From Pedobacter sp. MC2016-15 (lineage in GTDB: Bacteria; Bacteroidota; Bacteroidia; Sphingobacteriales; Sphingobacteriaceae), in NCBI RefSeq assembly GCF_026239695.1, contig NZ_JAPIVS010000008.1, positions 1 through 64,000 of the forward strand: a DNA stretch of 64,000 bases, given 5' to 3'. Both the position numbers and the translations under genes were made by a program. Of the stretch, positions 35,851 to 44,106 are shown piece by piece; position 1 is the first letter of the stretch, and every line of letters starts with the position of its first letter. The notes under the pieces are model-generated. The model did no database searches. It was not told the DNA's origin and saw only the letters and a list, made by a program, of their open reading frames with translations.

Positions 35851-38800
35851 AAATCATCAGTATCAGATTTTTAAATCTCAATTCATTAAAGGGGCTTCAT
35901 GAAATCCGCTTTGATCAGGCTCCCTTTACTGAAAGCGGCATATTTGCGATCACCGGACCCACTGGTGCCGGAAAAACTACTTTGCTGGATGCAATTACTG
36001 CTGCCCTTTATGGCCGTGTTCACCGCCACAGTAAGGATGTATTTGAGATCATGACCCGGCATACTGCAGAATCCTTTGCGGAAGTTGAATTTGAAGTAGG
36101 CTACAAATCTTATCGTGCGAAATGGTCTATCCGCCGCAGCCGCGGAAAAGCTGACGGGCAGCTGCAGCAGCAAAAGATGGAGCTTGCTGAAAGCCTCAGC
36201 GGGAATATTATCATCTCGCATCCCCTTGCTGAGGTGAGGGATGAGATTGTAAGGGTCTGCGGACTGGACTATCATCAGTTTCTGCGATCAGTGATCTTAT
36301 CACAGGGTGATTTTACGCGTTTCCTGAAAGCTGATGAAAATGAAAGAAGTGATTTACTGGAGAAGATTACCGATACGGGAATCTATTCAGAGATCTCTGT
36401 AGCTGCTTTTGAAAAAGCACGTGAAGAAAGGCAAAAGCTTGAACAGTTACGTGGGAAGCTGGAAAACGTGGTCCTGCTGTCAGCGGAAGAACGATCAGCT
36501 TACCTCACAGAACTGGAGGAGCTATCCCAACAGGAGAAGAAGGTCAGAGAGGAAGAAGCAGCACTGAGGAAAAAGCTCGACTGGCTCCTACTGCTGGATA
36601 AGCTTTCTGTCAGGAAACAGGAGTTATTACAGTCGCTGTCTGAAGCAGAGCTTCATCATGCAGCTCATGAGCCCAGGTTTGTGAAACTACAGCAACATCT
36701 GCATGCACTGGTTCACCGGCCGGCACTCGCAGAACTGGATACCATCAGTTCGCAGCGCGGGCAGATAGAGACTGATCTTAAGGCAGCAGCATCACAGCAT
36801 CCGGAATTGCTTTTAGCGGAGAAAAATATAAAAGTGGAATTACTGGCGGCCAGAGGACAGGCAGAGTCTACAGAAAAGACCCTGATCGAAATGGGGCCGC
36901 TATTTGATGCTGTGAGTAAAAAGGATATCCTGATTGAGCAGTCTCACCATCAGGTAAGTATCAATGCTGCAGCTTTTGATGCCGCTGCATTCAATCTAAA
37001 ACAAACCGGAGAAACACAAGACAAGATCGCTGTACAGCTAAAGACAATCTCCGGGAGAATATCAGAACTTGGAGAATGGTTGAATGCGCATGCAGCAGAT
37101 GCTACTCTTGATAAACAGGTGCTGCTGCTGGAGCAGTTGTTGAAACAGCTTACTGCTTTTAAAATCAAATACGGGGCTGCTGCTGAAGAACAGGCAGGAT
37201 ATAGCAGACGACAACAGCAGGCTCAGGCTCTTTTGCTGGAAACCTCAGAACACATCAAAACCGGACAACTGACTTTATCAGAAATCCAGCAGACTATAGA
37301 AGTACAGCAGGCATCCCTTGTTTCAGTTCTTGCAGGTAGTAATGTGCAGCAGCTGGAACAGGAAATTAGTGAATTTCCGGTGCTGATCCATACTGCAGAA
37401 CAACAATTGAAATTGGCAGGATCCTATGCGGGGGGACAGCAGGAACAGTTGGCCCAGCAAAGCCGCATCGCTGAGCTGCAGGCAGATAAGAAAGAAGCGG
37501 AAGTATCTATTGCCCGGCTGAAGGTTGAAACCGAAAAGGAGACAGCATTGCTGACTCATCTGCAGCAAATCTATGAACTGGAAGTGAAGGTGCAGAAATA
37601 TGACGCAGACCGTATGCAGTTACAAGAAGAACAACCTTGTCCGCTTTGTGGTGCCATCCATCACCCTTTTGTAGAAGGGAAATATGTATCGCGCATGACT
37701 GAGGCTGAAGAGCGTCGTAACCAGCAGCAGGTAAAGCTTCAATTGCTGAAAACTCAGCTTGATGCTCAATTGATTATTCTGAATACCATAACTCATCAGC
37801 TGGAAACTAATGAGAAAAATCTGGCGCTATCTGCAACTGCACTGTCACAGGTACTTGCGGAGTTTGAACTGAATAACGCTAAATTACCCAAGCCTCTGGA
37901 TATTCAGAAGCCTGGAATTATTACCGCGGTGATAGAGCGGAAAAAAATGCAGCAGACCGCTGTAAAAGAACAGACAGATCTTATCAAACAACTGCAAAAG
38001 CAGATAACAGATCTGGAAAACAGCCTTGTCCAGCAACGGGAAGCTTTGGCAAAGTGGGTCAGCAAGGCAGAACAAACGGAGCTTGAACTTGCTTTTACTG
38101 CGCAGCAACTTATTGCAAAAACGCAGGAGCTGACTGCCTTGACAGAGGAAAAGAAGATCGTTGCGGAGCAGGCTGGACAGCTGTTGCAGCCTTTCGGGAT
38201 TTCGATTGAAGCCTCAGGGGCAGAACAATTCATCCCCGAACTCAACTCCCGCTTTCAGCACTACCTGCAGTCTGACAACGAGTTAAAACGCCTGGAACTT
38301 GATCTTCGTCAGCAGGAAACAGAATTTAAAGGGCTGGAAAAATCGGTCATAGAAAAGAAATCGCAACTGGACGCGCTTAGTATACAGCTGCAGGAAAGCA
38401 AAACAAAATTACAGGTGTTGCAGCAGGAGCGACTGGAAATTTTTGGTACAAAAGATCCCCTGCAGGAACGCAGCACCCTCAGCGATGCGCTGAAGAAATT
38501 CAGATCAATAACCGAAGAACTGCAGCAGGATGTTCAGCAGAAACAGGAACGTCTGAAGATTATTGAAGACAGGCAGGTGCAGCTGAATACATCTTTCCTG
38601 AGTACCAAAAAGCTCTTTAATGAGCAGTTGGATAAGCTGATGGCTAAACTCGGTAAAGAAGGAATGAACTCGCTGGATGAACTGAAAGGTTTGTTTCTCA
38701 GTGATGATGAAGCTCAGCTGACATCCACACTGCAGCAGGAATCTGCACAACGCATTGCCTCTGGAAAAAGCCTTTTGTCAGCGACCGAGACAGAGCTGGA

Positions 38801-39515
38801 AACAGAAATCCGCAAGGCATTGACCGAAGACCATAAAGAGGTACTGGCACCCCGGCTTGAAGAGCAGGGACAGGCATTGTCAAGTATTCAGCAGGAAAAA
38901 GGAAGGTTAATTAAAGTGATCTCTGATGACGATCTGCTAAAACTCAAACATATTGAAGTTGCAGATCAAATTGAAAAGCAGCGCCAGGAAACTGACCGTT
39001 TTCAGAAGTTGTCAGCACTGATTGGATCTGCAGACGGCAAAAAATTCAGCCGTTATGCACAGGGACTTACGTTAGCAAGATTAACTGAGCTGGCTAACCG
39101 CCACCTGATCCGATTGAGCGACCGCTATCGCATCCTGAAAAGTGCGGAGCGTGATCTTGACCTTCAGATTGTGGATGGTTATCAGGCGGATGCCGTGCGG
39201 CCGATGTCTACGCTATCCGGTGGGGAGAGCTTTTTAGTCAGTCTTGCCTTAGCCCTTGGTTTATCGGATCTGGCGAGCCGTAAGGTTCAGATCAATTCTC
39301 TGTTTATTGATGAAGGATTCGGAACGCTCGACGCAGAAACGCTGGATGTCGCCATTACAGCATTGGAAAACCTGCAGGCAAGCGGAAAAAACATCGGTAT
39401 TATTTCACACGTAGAAGCACTTAAAGAACGGATTGGTACACAGATCCAGTTGAGCAGAGAACCTGGAGGAACGAGCAGAATATCTTTGAGCTGTTACGGA
39501 AACCTGATCATCTGA
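35847..39515 (+). CDS. sbcC: Exonuclease SbcCD, SMC-like ATPase subunit SbcC
   Basis: A 1222-residue Rad50-like ATPase. Walker A is GPTGAGKTT at residues 37-45. The Q-loop region is 'HQFLRSVILSQGDFTRFLKADENERSDLLEKITDTGIY', followed by long coiled coils with the zinc hook CPLC at residues 598-601. The ABC signature is 'MSTLSGGESFLVSLALALGL', with Walker B/D-loop 'INSLFIDEGFGTLDAETLDVA' near the C-terminus. It holds the complex on DNA and drives SbcD. Length and hook position are normal. Because SbcCD attacks long palindromes, the presence of a long hairpin only 40 bp after its stop is curious, though probably coincidental. The downstream gene is convergent. Confidence 0.96.
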   Translation: MKIISIRFLNLNSLKGLHEIRFDQAPFTESGIFAITGPTGAGKTTLLDAITAALYGRVHRHSKDVFEIMTRHTAESFAEVEFEVGYKSYRAKWSIRRSRGKADGQLQQQKMELAESLSGNIIISHPLAEVRDEIVRVCGLDYHQFLRSVILSQGDFTRFLKADENERSDLLEKITDTGIYSEISVAAFEKAREERQKLEQLRGKLENVVLLSAEERSAYLTELEELSQQEKKVREEEAALRKKLDWLLLLDKLSVRKQELLQSLSEAELHHAAHEPRFVKLQQHLHALVHRPALAELDTISSQRGQIETDLKAAASQHPELLLAEKNIKVELLAARGQAESTEKTLIEMGPLFDAVSKKDILIEQSHHQVSINAAAFDAAAFNLKQTGETQDKIAVQLKTISGRISELGEWLNAHAADATLDKQVLLLEQLLKQLTAFKIKYGAAAEEQAGYSRRQQQAQALLLETSEHIKTGQLTLSEIQQTIEVQQASLVSVLAGSNVQQLEQEISEFPVLIHTAEQQLKLAGSYAGGQQEQLAQQSRIAELQADKKEAEVSIARLKVETEKETALLTHLQQIYELEVKVQKYDADRMQLQEEQPCPLCGAIHHPFVEGKYVSRMTEAEERRNQQQVKLQLLKTQLDAQLIILNTITHQLETNEKNLALSATALSQVLAEFELNNAKLPKPLDIQKPGIITAVIERKKMQQTAVKEQTDLIKQLQKQITDLENSLVQQREALAKWVSKAEQTELELAFTAQQLIAKTQELTALTEEKKIVAEQAGQLLQPFGISIEASGAEQFIPELNSRFQHYLQSDNELKRLELDLRQQETEFKGLEKSVIEKKSQLDALSIQLQESKTKLQVLQQERLEIFGTKDPLQERSTLSDALKKFRSITEELQQDVQQKQERLKIIEDRQVQLNTSFLSTKKLFNEQLDKLMAKLGKEGMNSLDELKGLFLSDDEAQLTSTLQQESAQRIASGKSLLSATETELETEIRKALTEDHKEVLAPRLEEQGQALSSIQQEKGRLIKVISDDDLLKLKHIEVADQIEKQRQETDRFQKLSALIGSADGKKFSRYAQGLTLARLTELANRHLIRLSDRYRILKSAERDLDLQIVDGYQADAVRPMSTLSGGESFLVSLALALGLSDLASRKVQINSLFIDEGFGTLDAETLDVAITALENLQASGKNIGIISHVEALKERIGTQIQLSREPGGTSRISLSCYGNLII

Positions 39516-39555
39516 ATTTCAGGGAAAGCTCCGGTTCCAGACACCCCAGGATCAG

Positions 39556-39639
39556 TATAAAAGATAGAGATGGTAAATCAATGCCTTCTGCTGCGTTTCA
39601 GCAGTAGCCAGCATTGATTTACCACCTCTATCTTTTATA
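39556..39639. repeat. Long intergenic hairpin, copy 1 of a core-sharing repeat; bidirectional terminator
   Basis: An 84-bp inverted repeat between convergent sbcC and adh. Outer arms 39556-39584 and 39611-39639 pair over 29 bp with one mismatch. Inside, CTGCTG (39588-39593) and CAGCAG (39599-39604) form a second stem with a 5-nt loop. Read on the minus strand, the central 38 bp (39579-39616) match 53246-53283 at 35 of 38 positions, while the outer arms are unrelated in sequence to those of the other copy. TCTTTTATAG at the plus-strand end is compatible with termination. Confidence 0.85.
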
Positions 39640-39650
39640 GATATATCCCC

Positions 39651-40694
39651 TTACAGCGTGCTCATATCTATTACAAACCTGTAATGTACATCTCCCGAAA
39701 GCGTTCTTTCATAAGCTTCATTGATCTGATTGATATTGATCATTTCCACATCAGAAGTGATATTGTGCTCTGCACAGTAATCCAGCATTTCCTGAGTCTC
39801 TTTGATACCGCCAACCAGTGAACCCACAAGGCTGCGGCGGCCAAAGATCAGTCCTGCAGGACTCACAGATGCCGGTACAGGCGGAACGCCCAGCAGCACC
39901 ATCACTCCGTTTGTTTTTAACAGGGCCAGGTATTCATCGTAATCATGTTCCGCAGAAACCGTATCGATAATAAAATCAAAGGTACCTGCCAGTTCTTTCA
40001 TGGTGTTCTTGTCAGTAGTCAGCTTGAAATGGTGTGCGCCCAGTTCCTCGGCATCTTTTTCTTTTTTTGGAGAACGGCTGAGCATTGTCACTTCAGCTCC
40101 CATAGAAGAGGCCAGTTTCACCGCCATATGTCCCAGACCACCTAAACCCACAACTGCCAGTTTATGGCCTTTTTTAACACCCCAATGGCGTAATGGAGAA
40201 TAAGTTGTAATCCCAGCACATAATAGAGGAGCTACTTTTTCAAGAGGTAATTTGTCCGATACCGAAAGAACGAAATCCTGGGTAACTACGATAGAGCTGG
40301 AATAACCACCATAAGTGATTGTTTTTTTATCCTGCTCATAAGCATTGTACGTTTGGGTGTGCCCGTTTTCGCAGTATTGTTCCTGGTCATCTTTGCAGCT
40401 TTCGCAATGGCCGCATGAATCTACAAAACATCCTACTCCTACAGTATCGCCTTCTTTAAATTTACTTACATTTTCTCCTACACGAGTTACAGTACCCACA
40501 ATTTCGTGACCAGGCACTACAGGATACATTGTTCCTCCCCACTCGTTACGTGCCGTGTGGATATCAGAGTGGCAAACGCCACAGTATAAAATTTTGATCT
40601 CTACATCATCTGCTCCCGGCTCGCGGCGATCGAGGGCATATGGTGCCAATGGTGATTCTGCACTTTGTGCAGCATAAGATTTTGCTGATGTCAT
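39651..40694 (-). CDS. Zinc-dependent NAD(P)-dependent alcohol dehydrogenase (YahK / cinnamyl-alcohol dehydrogenase type)
   Basis: A 347-residue cytoplasmic medium-chain dehydrogenase. The catalytic zinc site is seen in 'YCGVCHSDIHTARNEWG' and 'PGHEIVGTV'. The structural zinc site is 'DSCGHCESCKDDQEQYC'. The cofactor fold is 'LAVVGLGGLGHMAVKLASSMGAEVTMLSRSPKK'; the serine-arginine after the second strand suggests NADPH preference. It is closest in pattern to YahK and other broad-range aldehyde reductases. The gene is single, with a 16-bp palindrome (40742-40757) in its upstream region and the long core-sharing hairpin at its 3' end. Confidence 0.94.
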   Translation of the reverse strand: MTSAKSYAAQSAESPLAPYALDRREPGADDVEIKILYCGVCHSDIHTARNEWGGTMYPVVPGHEIVGTVTRVGENVSKFKEGDTVGVGCFVDSCGHCESCKDDQEQYCENGHTQTYNAYEQDKKTITYGGYSSSIVVTQDFVLSVSDKLPLEKVAPLLCAGITTYSPLRHWGVKKGHKLAVVGLGGLGHMAVKLASSMGAEVTMLSRSPKKEKDAEELGAHHFKLTTDKNTMKELAGTFDFIIDTVSAEHDYDEYLALLKTNGVMVLLGVPPVPASVSPAGLIFGRRSLVGSLVGGIKETQEMLDYCAEHNITSDVEMININQINEAYERTLSGDVHYRFVIDMSTL

Positions 40695-40741
40695 TATTCA
40701 ATTATTTAGAAGTTCGTACATGAAATACAAACAGTCTACAC

Positions 40742-40757
40742 TAATGTTTGAACATTA
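40742..40757. promoter_or_regulatory. Palindrome upstream of the alcohol dehydrogenase, candidate operator
   Basis: TAATGTT (40742-40748) and AACATTA (40751-40757) form 7-bp arms around TG, about 48-63 bp before the dehydrogenase start and 69 bp before the divergent transpeptidase gene. The size and symmetry suit a dimeric regulator such as an HxlR, MarR or TetR protein. No regulator gene is adjacent. Confidence 0.4.
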
Positions 40758-40825
40758 AAATTAAAAATTCATTTTCTCCTTTTGTATAATGATAAGCGCA
40801 TAAATAGTTAAACAATTATGCTCAA

Positions 40826-42388
40826 ATGATGTTGATAGGGCATATGGTTAAAAAATTCCGAAGCCGAAAGCCAGGGGTAACAGTTGCTCTCATACTTGCT
40901 TTCACCCTTATGTTTGTGGTACAATCCTGTAAAAAAAGCCGTTCAGATCTTGGAAAGATTCTGTATACGGAAACAGGAAATAAGGTGTATAAAAATATTG
41001 AAAACGATGCTTTTGCTGAAGTGTTAAAAAAAACGCTAAAGGAACAGCAATCAAGTTTCAGTTATCCAAAACTGATGAATGCCTTTTATGAGAAAAACGG
41101 GTACGAACCTGCTCTGGTCCTGCAGCATCTTAAAGGAAAGGAATTGCAGCAGCTGCAACACTATTTTGATACTGCCGCAGATCATGGCTTAGCTCCGGAG
41201 TTCTTCAAAGCAAAAGAATACAGGGAACTTACCGATCAGGTTTATGATAAATCCGGTGTGAAGACTGTTGAGGAGGCCTATCAGGAAATTGCCAGACTTG
41301 AATTACTTGTGGCTAATTCACTGATCAGGTATAGCAATGCGCTTCAGTATGGAGTGATCAGTCCTAAACGCATCTATGCGAACTACTTTACCGATACTAA
41401 AAGACCCGACAGTGCTTCGGTAAGCCGTATTTTTGCGATCAGGGATCTTAAGGTTTATCTGGATAGTATACAACCAAAAGATGAACAATATCTTGCTCTT
41501 CAAAAAGTGTTGAAAGAGAAAACTGCTGCTCCAGGAATGCAGGCCGATGAAACCCAGAAAATAATCAAACTTAACCTGGAGAGGTTAAGATGGAGGAACA
41601 AGCCGGAGGGCGATAAATATGTAGTGGTAAATATTGCGGATTACAGGCTTGACGTAATGGAGGAAGGTAAATCTATGTTGAACATGAAAGTATGTGTGGG
41701 AGAGGGAAGAAACAAAGACTTTAAAGATAATATACAGGAATATGATGAAAATGACCTGAAGAAAGACAGGCCTTTTTCAAGAGAAACGCCGCAATTGAAT
41801 AGTCTCATCCATAGTGTACAGGTAAACCCTGTTTGGAATATTCCGGAGAGTATTGCTACCAAAGAGATCTCTAAATATGCCGCAGCGGACAAATTTTATT
41901 TGTCAAACCACAATATCGATGTCTTTGAGAAAGGAAAATTGGTAGAAGACCCGGAAACGATCGACTGGTCGGCCGGAGATGCGGGTAAAAAATACCAGTT
42001 TAAGCAGCGTCCGGGAGAAGATAACTCATTAGGTAAGATCAAATTCCTGTTTAATAACCAAAGTGCGGTTTATCTGCATGATACCCCTGCCAAAGCCGCT
42101 TTTAACCAATCTATGCGTGCAGTAAGCCATGGATGTGTACGTTTGGAGAAACCACTGGAATTTGCTGAAGCCCTGTTCGGAGAAGGTGCTAAATTTGAAC
42201 AGATTAAAAAGCAGATGTCAGATACCGTAGCCAAGGCAACGGATATCTCCTTACCTGCAAAGGTGCCGGTATATCTCACTTACTTTACATCATGGGTGGA
42301 TCCTGCGGGAACCGTACAGGTAAGAAAAGATGTGTACGGCCTGGATATTGTTTTATATACGCACCTGCAAAAAGCAGGTGCGCTATAA
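40826..42388 (+). CDS. L,D-transpeptidase of the YcbB/LdtD type
   Basis: A 520-residue peptidoglycan cross-linking enzyme. The start may be 40826 or 40844 (MVKKFRSRKPG). Both lead into a hydrophobic segment ending VVQSC, so it may be a lipoprotein. A helical scaffold (about 45-250) includes a putative peptidoglycan-binding-like part ('YEKNGYEPALVLQHLKGKELQQLQHYFDTAADHGLAPEFF'). The YkuD catalytic domain follows ('YVVVNIADYRLDVMEEGKSMLNMKVCVGEGRN', 'SLIHSVQVNPVWNIPESIA') with catalytic C437 in 'AVSHGCVRLEKPL'. It makes 3-3 cross-links or attaches proteins in the periplasm. The last codons lie in a hairpin (42360-42382), and a second transpeptidase gene converges 6 bp away. Confidence 0.92.
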   Translation: MMLIGHMVKKFRSRKPGVTVALILAFTLMFVVQSCKKSRSDLGKILYTETGNKVYKNIENDAFAEVLKKTLKEQQSSFSYPKLMNAFYEKNGYEPALVLQHLKGKELQQLQHYFDTAADHGLAPEFFKAKEYRELTDQVYDKSGVKTVEEAYQEIARLELLVANSLIRYSNALQYGVISPKRIYANYFTDTKRPDSASVSRIFAIRDLKVYLDSIQPKDEQYLALQKVLKEKTAAPGMQADETQKIIKLNLERLRWRNKPEGDKYVVVNIADYRLDVMEEGKSMLNMKVCVGEGRNKDFKDNIQEYDENDLKKDRPFSRETPQLNSLIHSVQVNPVWNIPESIATKEISKYAAADKFYLSNHNIDVFEKGKLVEDPETIDWSAGDAGKKYQFKQRPGEDNSLGKIKFLFNNQSAVYLHDTPAKAAFNQSMRAVSHGCVRLEKPLEFAEALFGEGAKFEQIKKQMSDTVAKATDISLPAKVPVYLTYFTSWVDPAGTVQVRKDVYGLDIVLYTHLQKAGAL

Positions 42389-42399
42389 TCAGCATTATA
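42360..42399. terminator. Bidirectional terminator overlapping the 3' end of the transpeptidase gene
   Basis: A 9-bp perfect stem, CGCACCTGC (42360-42368) with GCAGGTGCG (42374-42382), and a 5-A loop, encodes the last residues before the stop. A second small inverted repeat, TATAAT/ATTATA (42384-42389 with 42394-42399), is followed by TTTT on the plus strand. Together they separate the two convergent genes, which end only 6 bp apart. Confidence 0.65.
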
Positions 42400-43195
42400 A
42401 TTTTGCAGTGATCAGCGTATCCTTTACCTGCAACACACTGTCTTTGTTTACCAGTGCGGCGGTTGCCGCCAGATGTGCGTTCAGATATTTCGAAGCATAA
42501 GACCTGTCATTACCATTGATAAAGATGACGGTCTTACCTTCGATGGTATTTATGACCAGGTCTGAAAGTTCTGGCGCAACGGCAGGGCATCCCTGACTGC
42601 GGCCTAATCTTCCCAGCTGATTGATCGTGCCCTGGCTAACATAAGCTGCACCGTGAACTACGATAGATCTTTTGCGTGCATTAGCATTAAAACCTTCGTC
42701 CATACCATCCAATCGCAAAGAGCGACCGTGTTTACCGCGGTAAACTTCAGCAGTTACATAGAAGCCCAGGCTGCTTTCGTTAGAATCATTGATATCAGAA
42801 AAGCGCGTGGCCAGGTCATCGCCGCTGCGTGAACCATGAGCTACCCAGGTATTCAGTAAGAGAGAGTCTCTGTTCAGATCAATGATCCACAGACGTTTCT
42901 TTGTACTGTTCTGTTCCATATCTGCAATCGTCAAAATCGATTTATCAGCAGATATCTTCCCACTGTTTTTCAGATTATAAAACCCTGTTAAAGCTTTTTC
43001 AAAAACCTCAGGTTTTAAGCCGGTCTGATCCAGGTGCGCTGCAGCATAGATTCTGTTGACATGTAACATGTACAGTGAATCTTCGGTAACAATTTCAGCC
43101 GGTTTGGTCGTTTGTGTTGATGGAACCCAGCTGATAATGGTAAGTGCAAGTGTGCTAAGGATAATTCCTGCTCCGCCTAAAAGGTATTTTCTCAT
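42395..43195 (-). CDS. Murein L,D-transpeptidase catalytic-domain family protein (YkuD_2)
   Basis: A protein of 266 residues when started at 43195 (MRKYLLGGAGIILSTLALTIISW), which gives a normal export signal. An upstream in-frame ATG at 43228 would add eleven residues of poor signal character. The YkuD_2 pattern is clear: 'SKKRLWIIDLNRDSLLLNTWVAHGSRSGDDLATRFSDINDSNESSLGFYVTAEVYRGKHGRSLRLDGMDEGFNANARKRSIVVHGAAYVS' is approximately the run, ending 'LGRLGRSQGCPAVAPELSDLVINTIEGKTVIFI', with the catalytic Cys in SQGCPAV. It acts on peptidoglycan in the periplasm; whether it is a transpeptidase or carboxypeptidase is not decided. It converges on the larger L,D-transpeptidase, with the two genes probably having separate promoters. 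Confidence 0.9.
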   Translation of the reverse strand: MRKYLLGGAGIILSTLALTIISWVPSTQTTKPAEIVTEDSLYMLHVNRIYAAAHLDQTGLKPEVFEKALTGFYNLKNSGKISADKSILTIADMEQNSTKKRLWIIDLNRDSLLLNTWVAHGSRSGDDLATRFSDINDSNESSLGFYVTAEVYRGKHGRSLRLDGMDEGFNANARKRSIVVHGAAYVSQGTINQLGRLGRSQGCPAVAPELSDLVINTIEGKTVIFINGNDRSYASKYLNAHLAATAALVNKDSVLQVKDTLITAKL

Positions 43196-43379
43196 AGAAT
43201 TTGGTTTAAGTACTATGTGGTGATACAATTAATTAGGTAACGTTTTAATCAGATATTAAAAGTTTTTGGTGAGGCTTTTTAGATTTTTGTTAAACAAATA
43301 TACAACAATGTTACAAACAAAAAAAATGTCCTTCATATAATTACGTGCTGATGACTTTGTTAACTCCTTAAATTCCAGC

Positions 43380-43406
43380 TTGAAAAAAGGTTTTTTCTTA
43401 ATTTTG
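43380..43406 (+). promoter_or_regulatory. Candidate sigma-A promoter of the START-domain gene
   Basis: TAATTTTG at 43399-43406 matches the Bacteroidetes -7 box TAnnTTTG exactly. TTG at 43380-43382 lies 16 bp upstream, slightly closer than usual for the -33 box. The spacer contains the inverted repeat GAAAAAA/TTTTTTC. The start codon follows 37 bp after the -7 box. The rest of the intergenic stretch from 43196 is AT-rich and I see nothing else in it. Confidence 0.55.
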
Positions 43407-43443
43407 CTGCCCGATTAGATCAATTCTGATTTTGTAGAAAATT

Positions 43444-44106
43444 ATGTGTCGTTCAGCTGCTGTATCCTCTTTTATTATTGCTATTGCATTCTCATTTATA
43501 TTCCTCACACCTTCCAGAGCCCAGAATAACTGGACGTTATCAACGCAGCATGAAGGTATCAGTGTTTATACCAGGCCTGCCTCAAATCCCAAATTAAAAG
43601 CTATTAAGGTGGTGAGCTTAATACCGGCCAGCAGTTCACAGTTACTGGCAGCCATCATGGATATTGAAACGTGTGACGAGTGGGTATATCACAGTAAAAA
43701 AAATATAATGATTAAGCAGATTTCAGCACTGGACCTCATTTACTATTCTGAGCTGGACGTGCCTTGGCCATGCGAAAACCGTGATTATGTAGTCCATGTT
43801 CAGGCTTCACAAAATGCGCAGACAAAAGTGATTACTGTAAATTCTCCATGTATCCCAGGGTATGTTCCTGTGAAAGATAAAATTGTGCGTATACCTCATT
43901 CTGTGGGTTACTGGACGATCACACCACAGGCTAAAAATCAGGTACGTGCAGAATATGTGCTGGAGGTAGATCCCATGGGCACTATACCGGCCTGGCTGAT
44001 TAACCTCTTTGCCACAAAAGGACCTCTTGAAACCTTTAAGGGGTTAAAAGTACATGTACAGCAGGATAAATATAAAAATACGGTGTATCCGCAGATTACC
44101 GATTAA
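43444..44106 (+). CDS. Exported START-domain lipid-binding-like protein
   Basis: A 220-residue protein with a signal peptide (1-27, ending TPSRAQ). The mature part is a START domain: 'NWTLSTQHEGISVYTRPASNPKLKAIKVVSLIPASSSQLLAAIMDIETCDEWVYHSKKNIMIKQISALDLIYYSELDVPWPCENRDYVVHVQA' and 'GYWTITPQAKNQVRAEYVLEVDPMGTIPAWLINLFATKGPLETFKGLK'. These match the helix-grip pocket of steroidogenic acute regulatory related proteins. It would bind a hydrophobic ligand in the periplasm; the ligand is unknown. It has its own promoter-like sequence (43380-43406) and overlaps the convergent MutS-like gene by 4 bp. Confidence 0.87.
   Translation: MCRSAAVSSFIIAIAFSFIFLTPSRAQNNWTLSTQHEGISVYTRPASNPKLKAIKVVSLIPASSSQLLAAIMDIETCDEWVYHSKKNIMIKQISALDLIYYSELDVPWPCENRDYVVHVQASQNAQTKVITVNSPCIPGYVPVKDKIVRIPHSVGYWTITPQAKNQVRAEYVLEVDPMGTIPAWLINLFATKGPLETFKGLKVHVQQDKYKNTVYPQITD

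Noticed and set aside
36000..39500. Long repeats of CAG/CTG-like triplets in sbcC
   Set aside because: They reflect Gln/Leu/Glu-rich coiled-coil coding sequence and are not an independent repeat.
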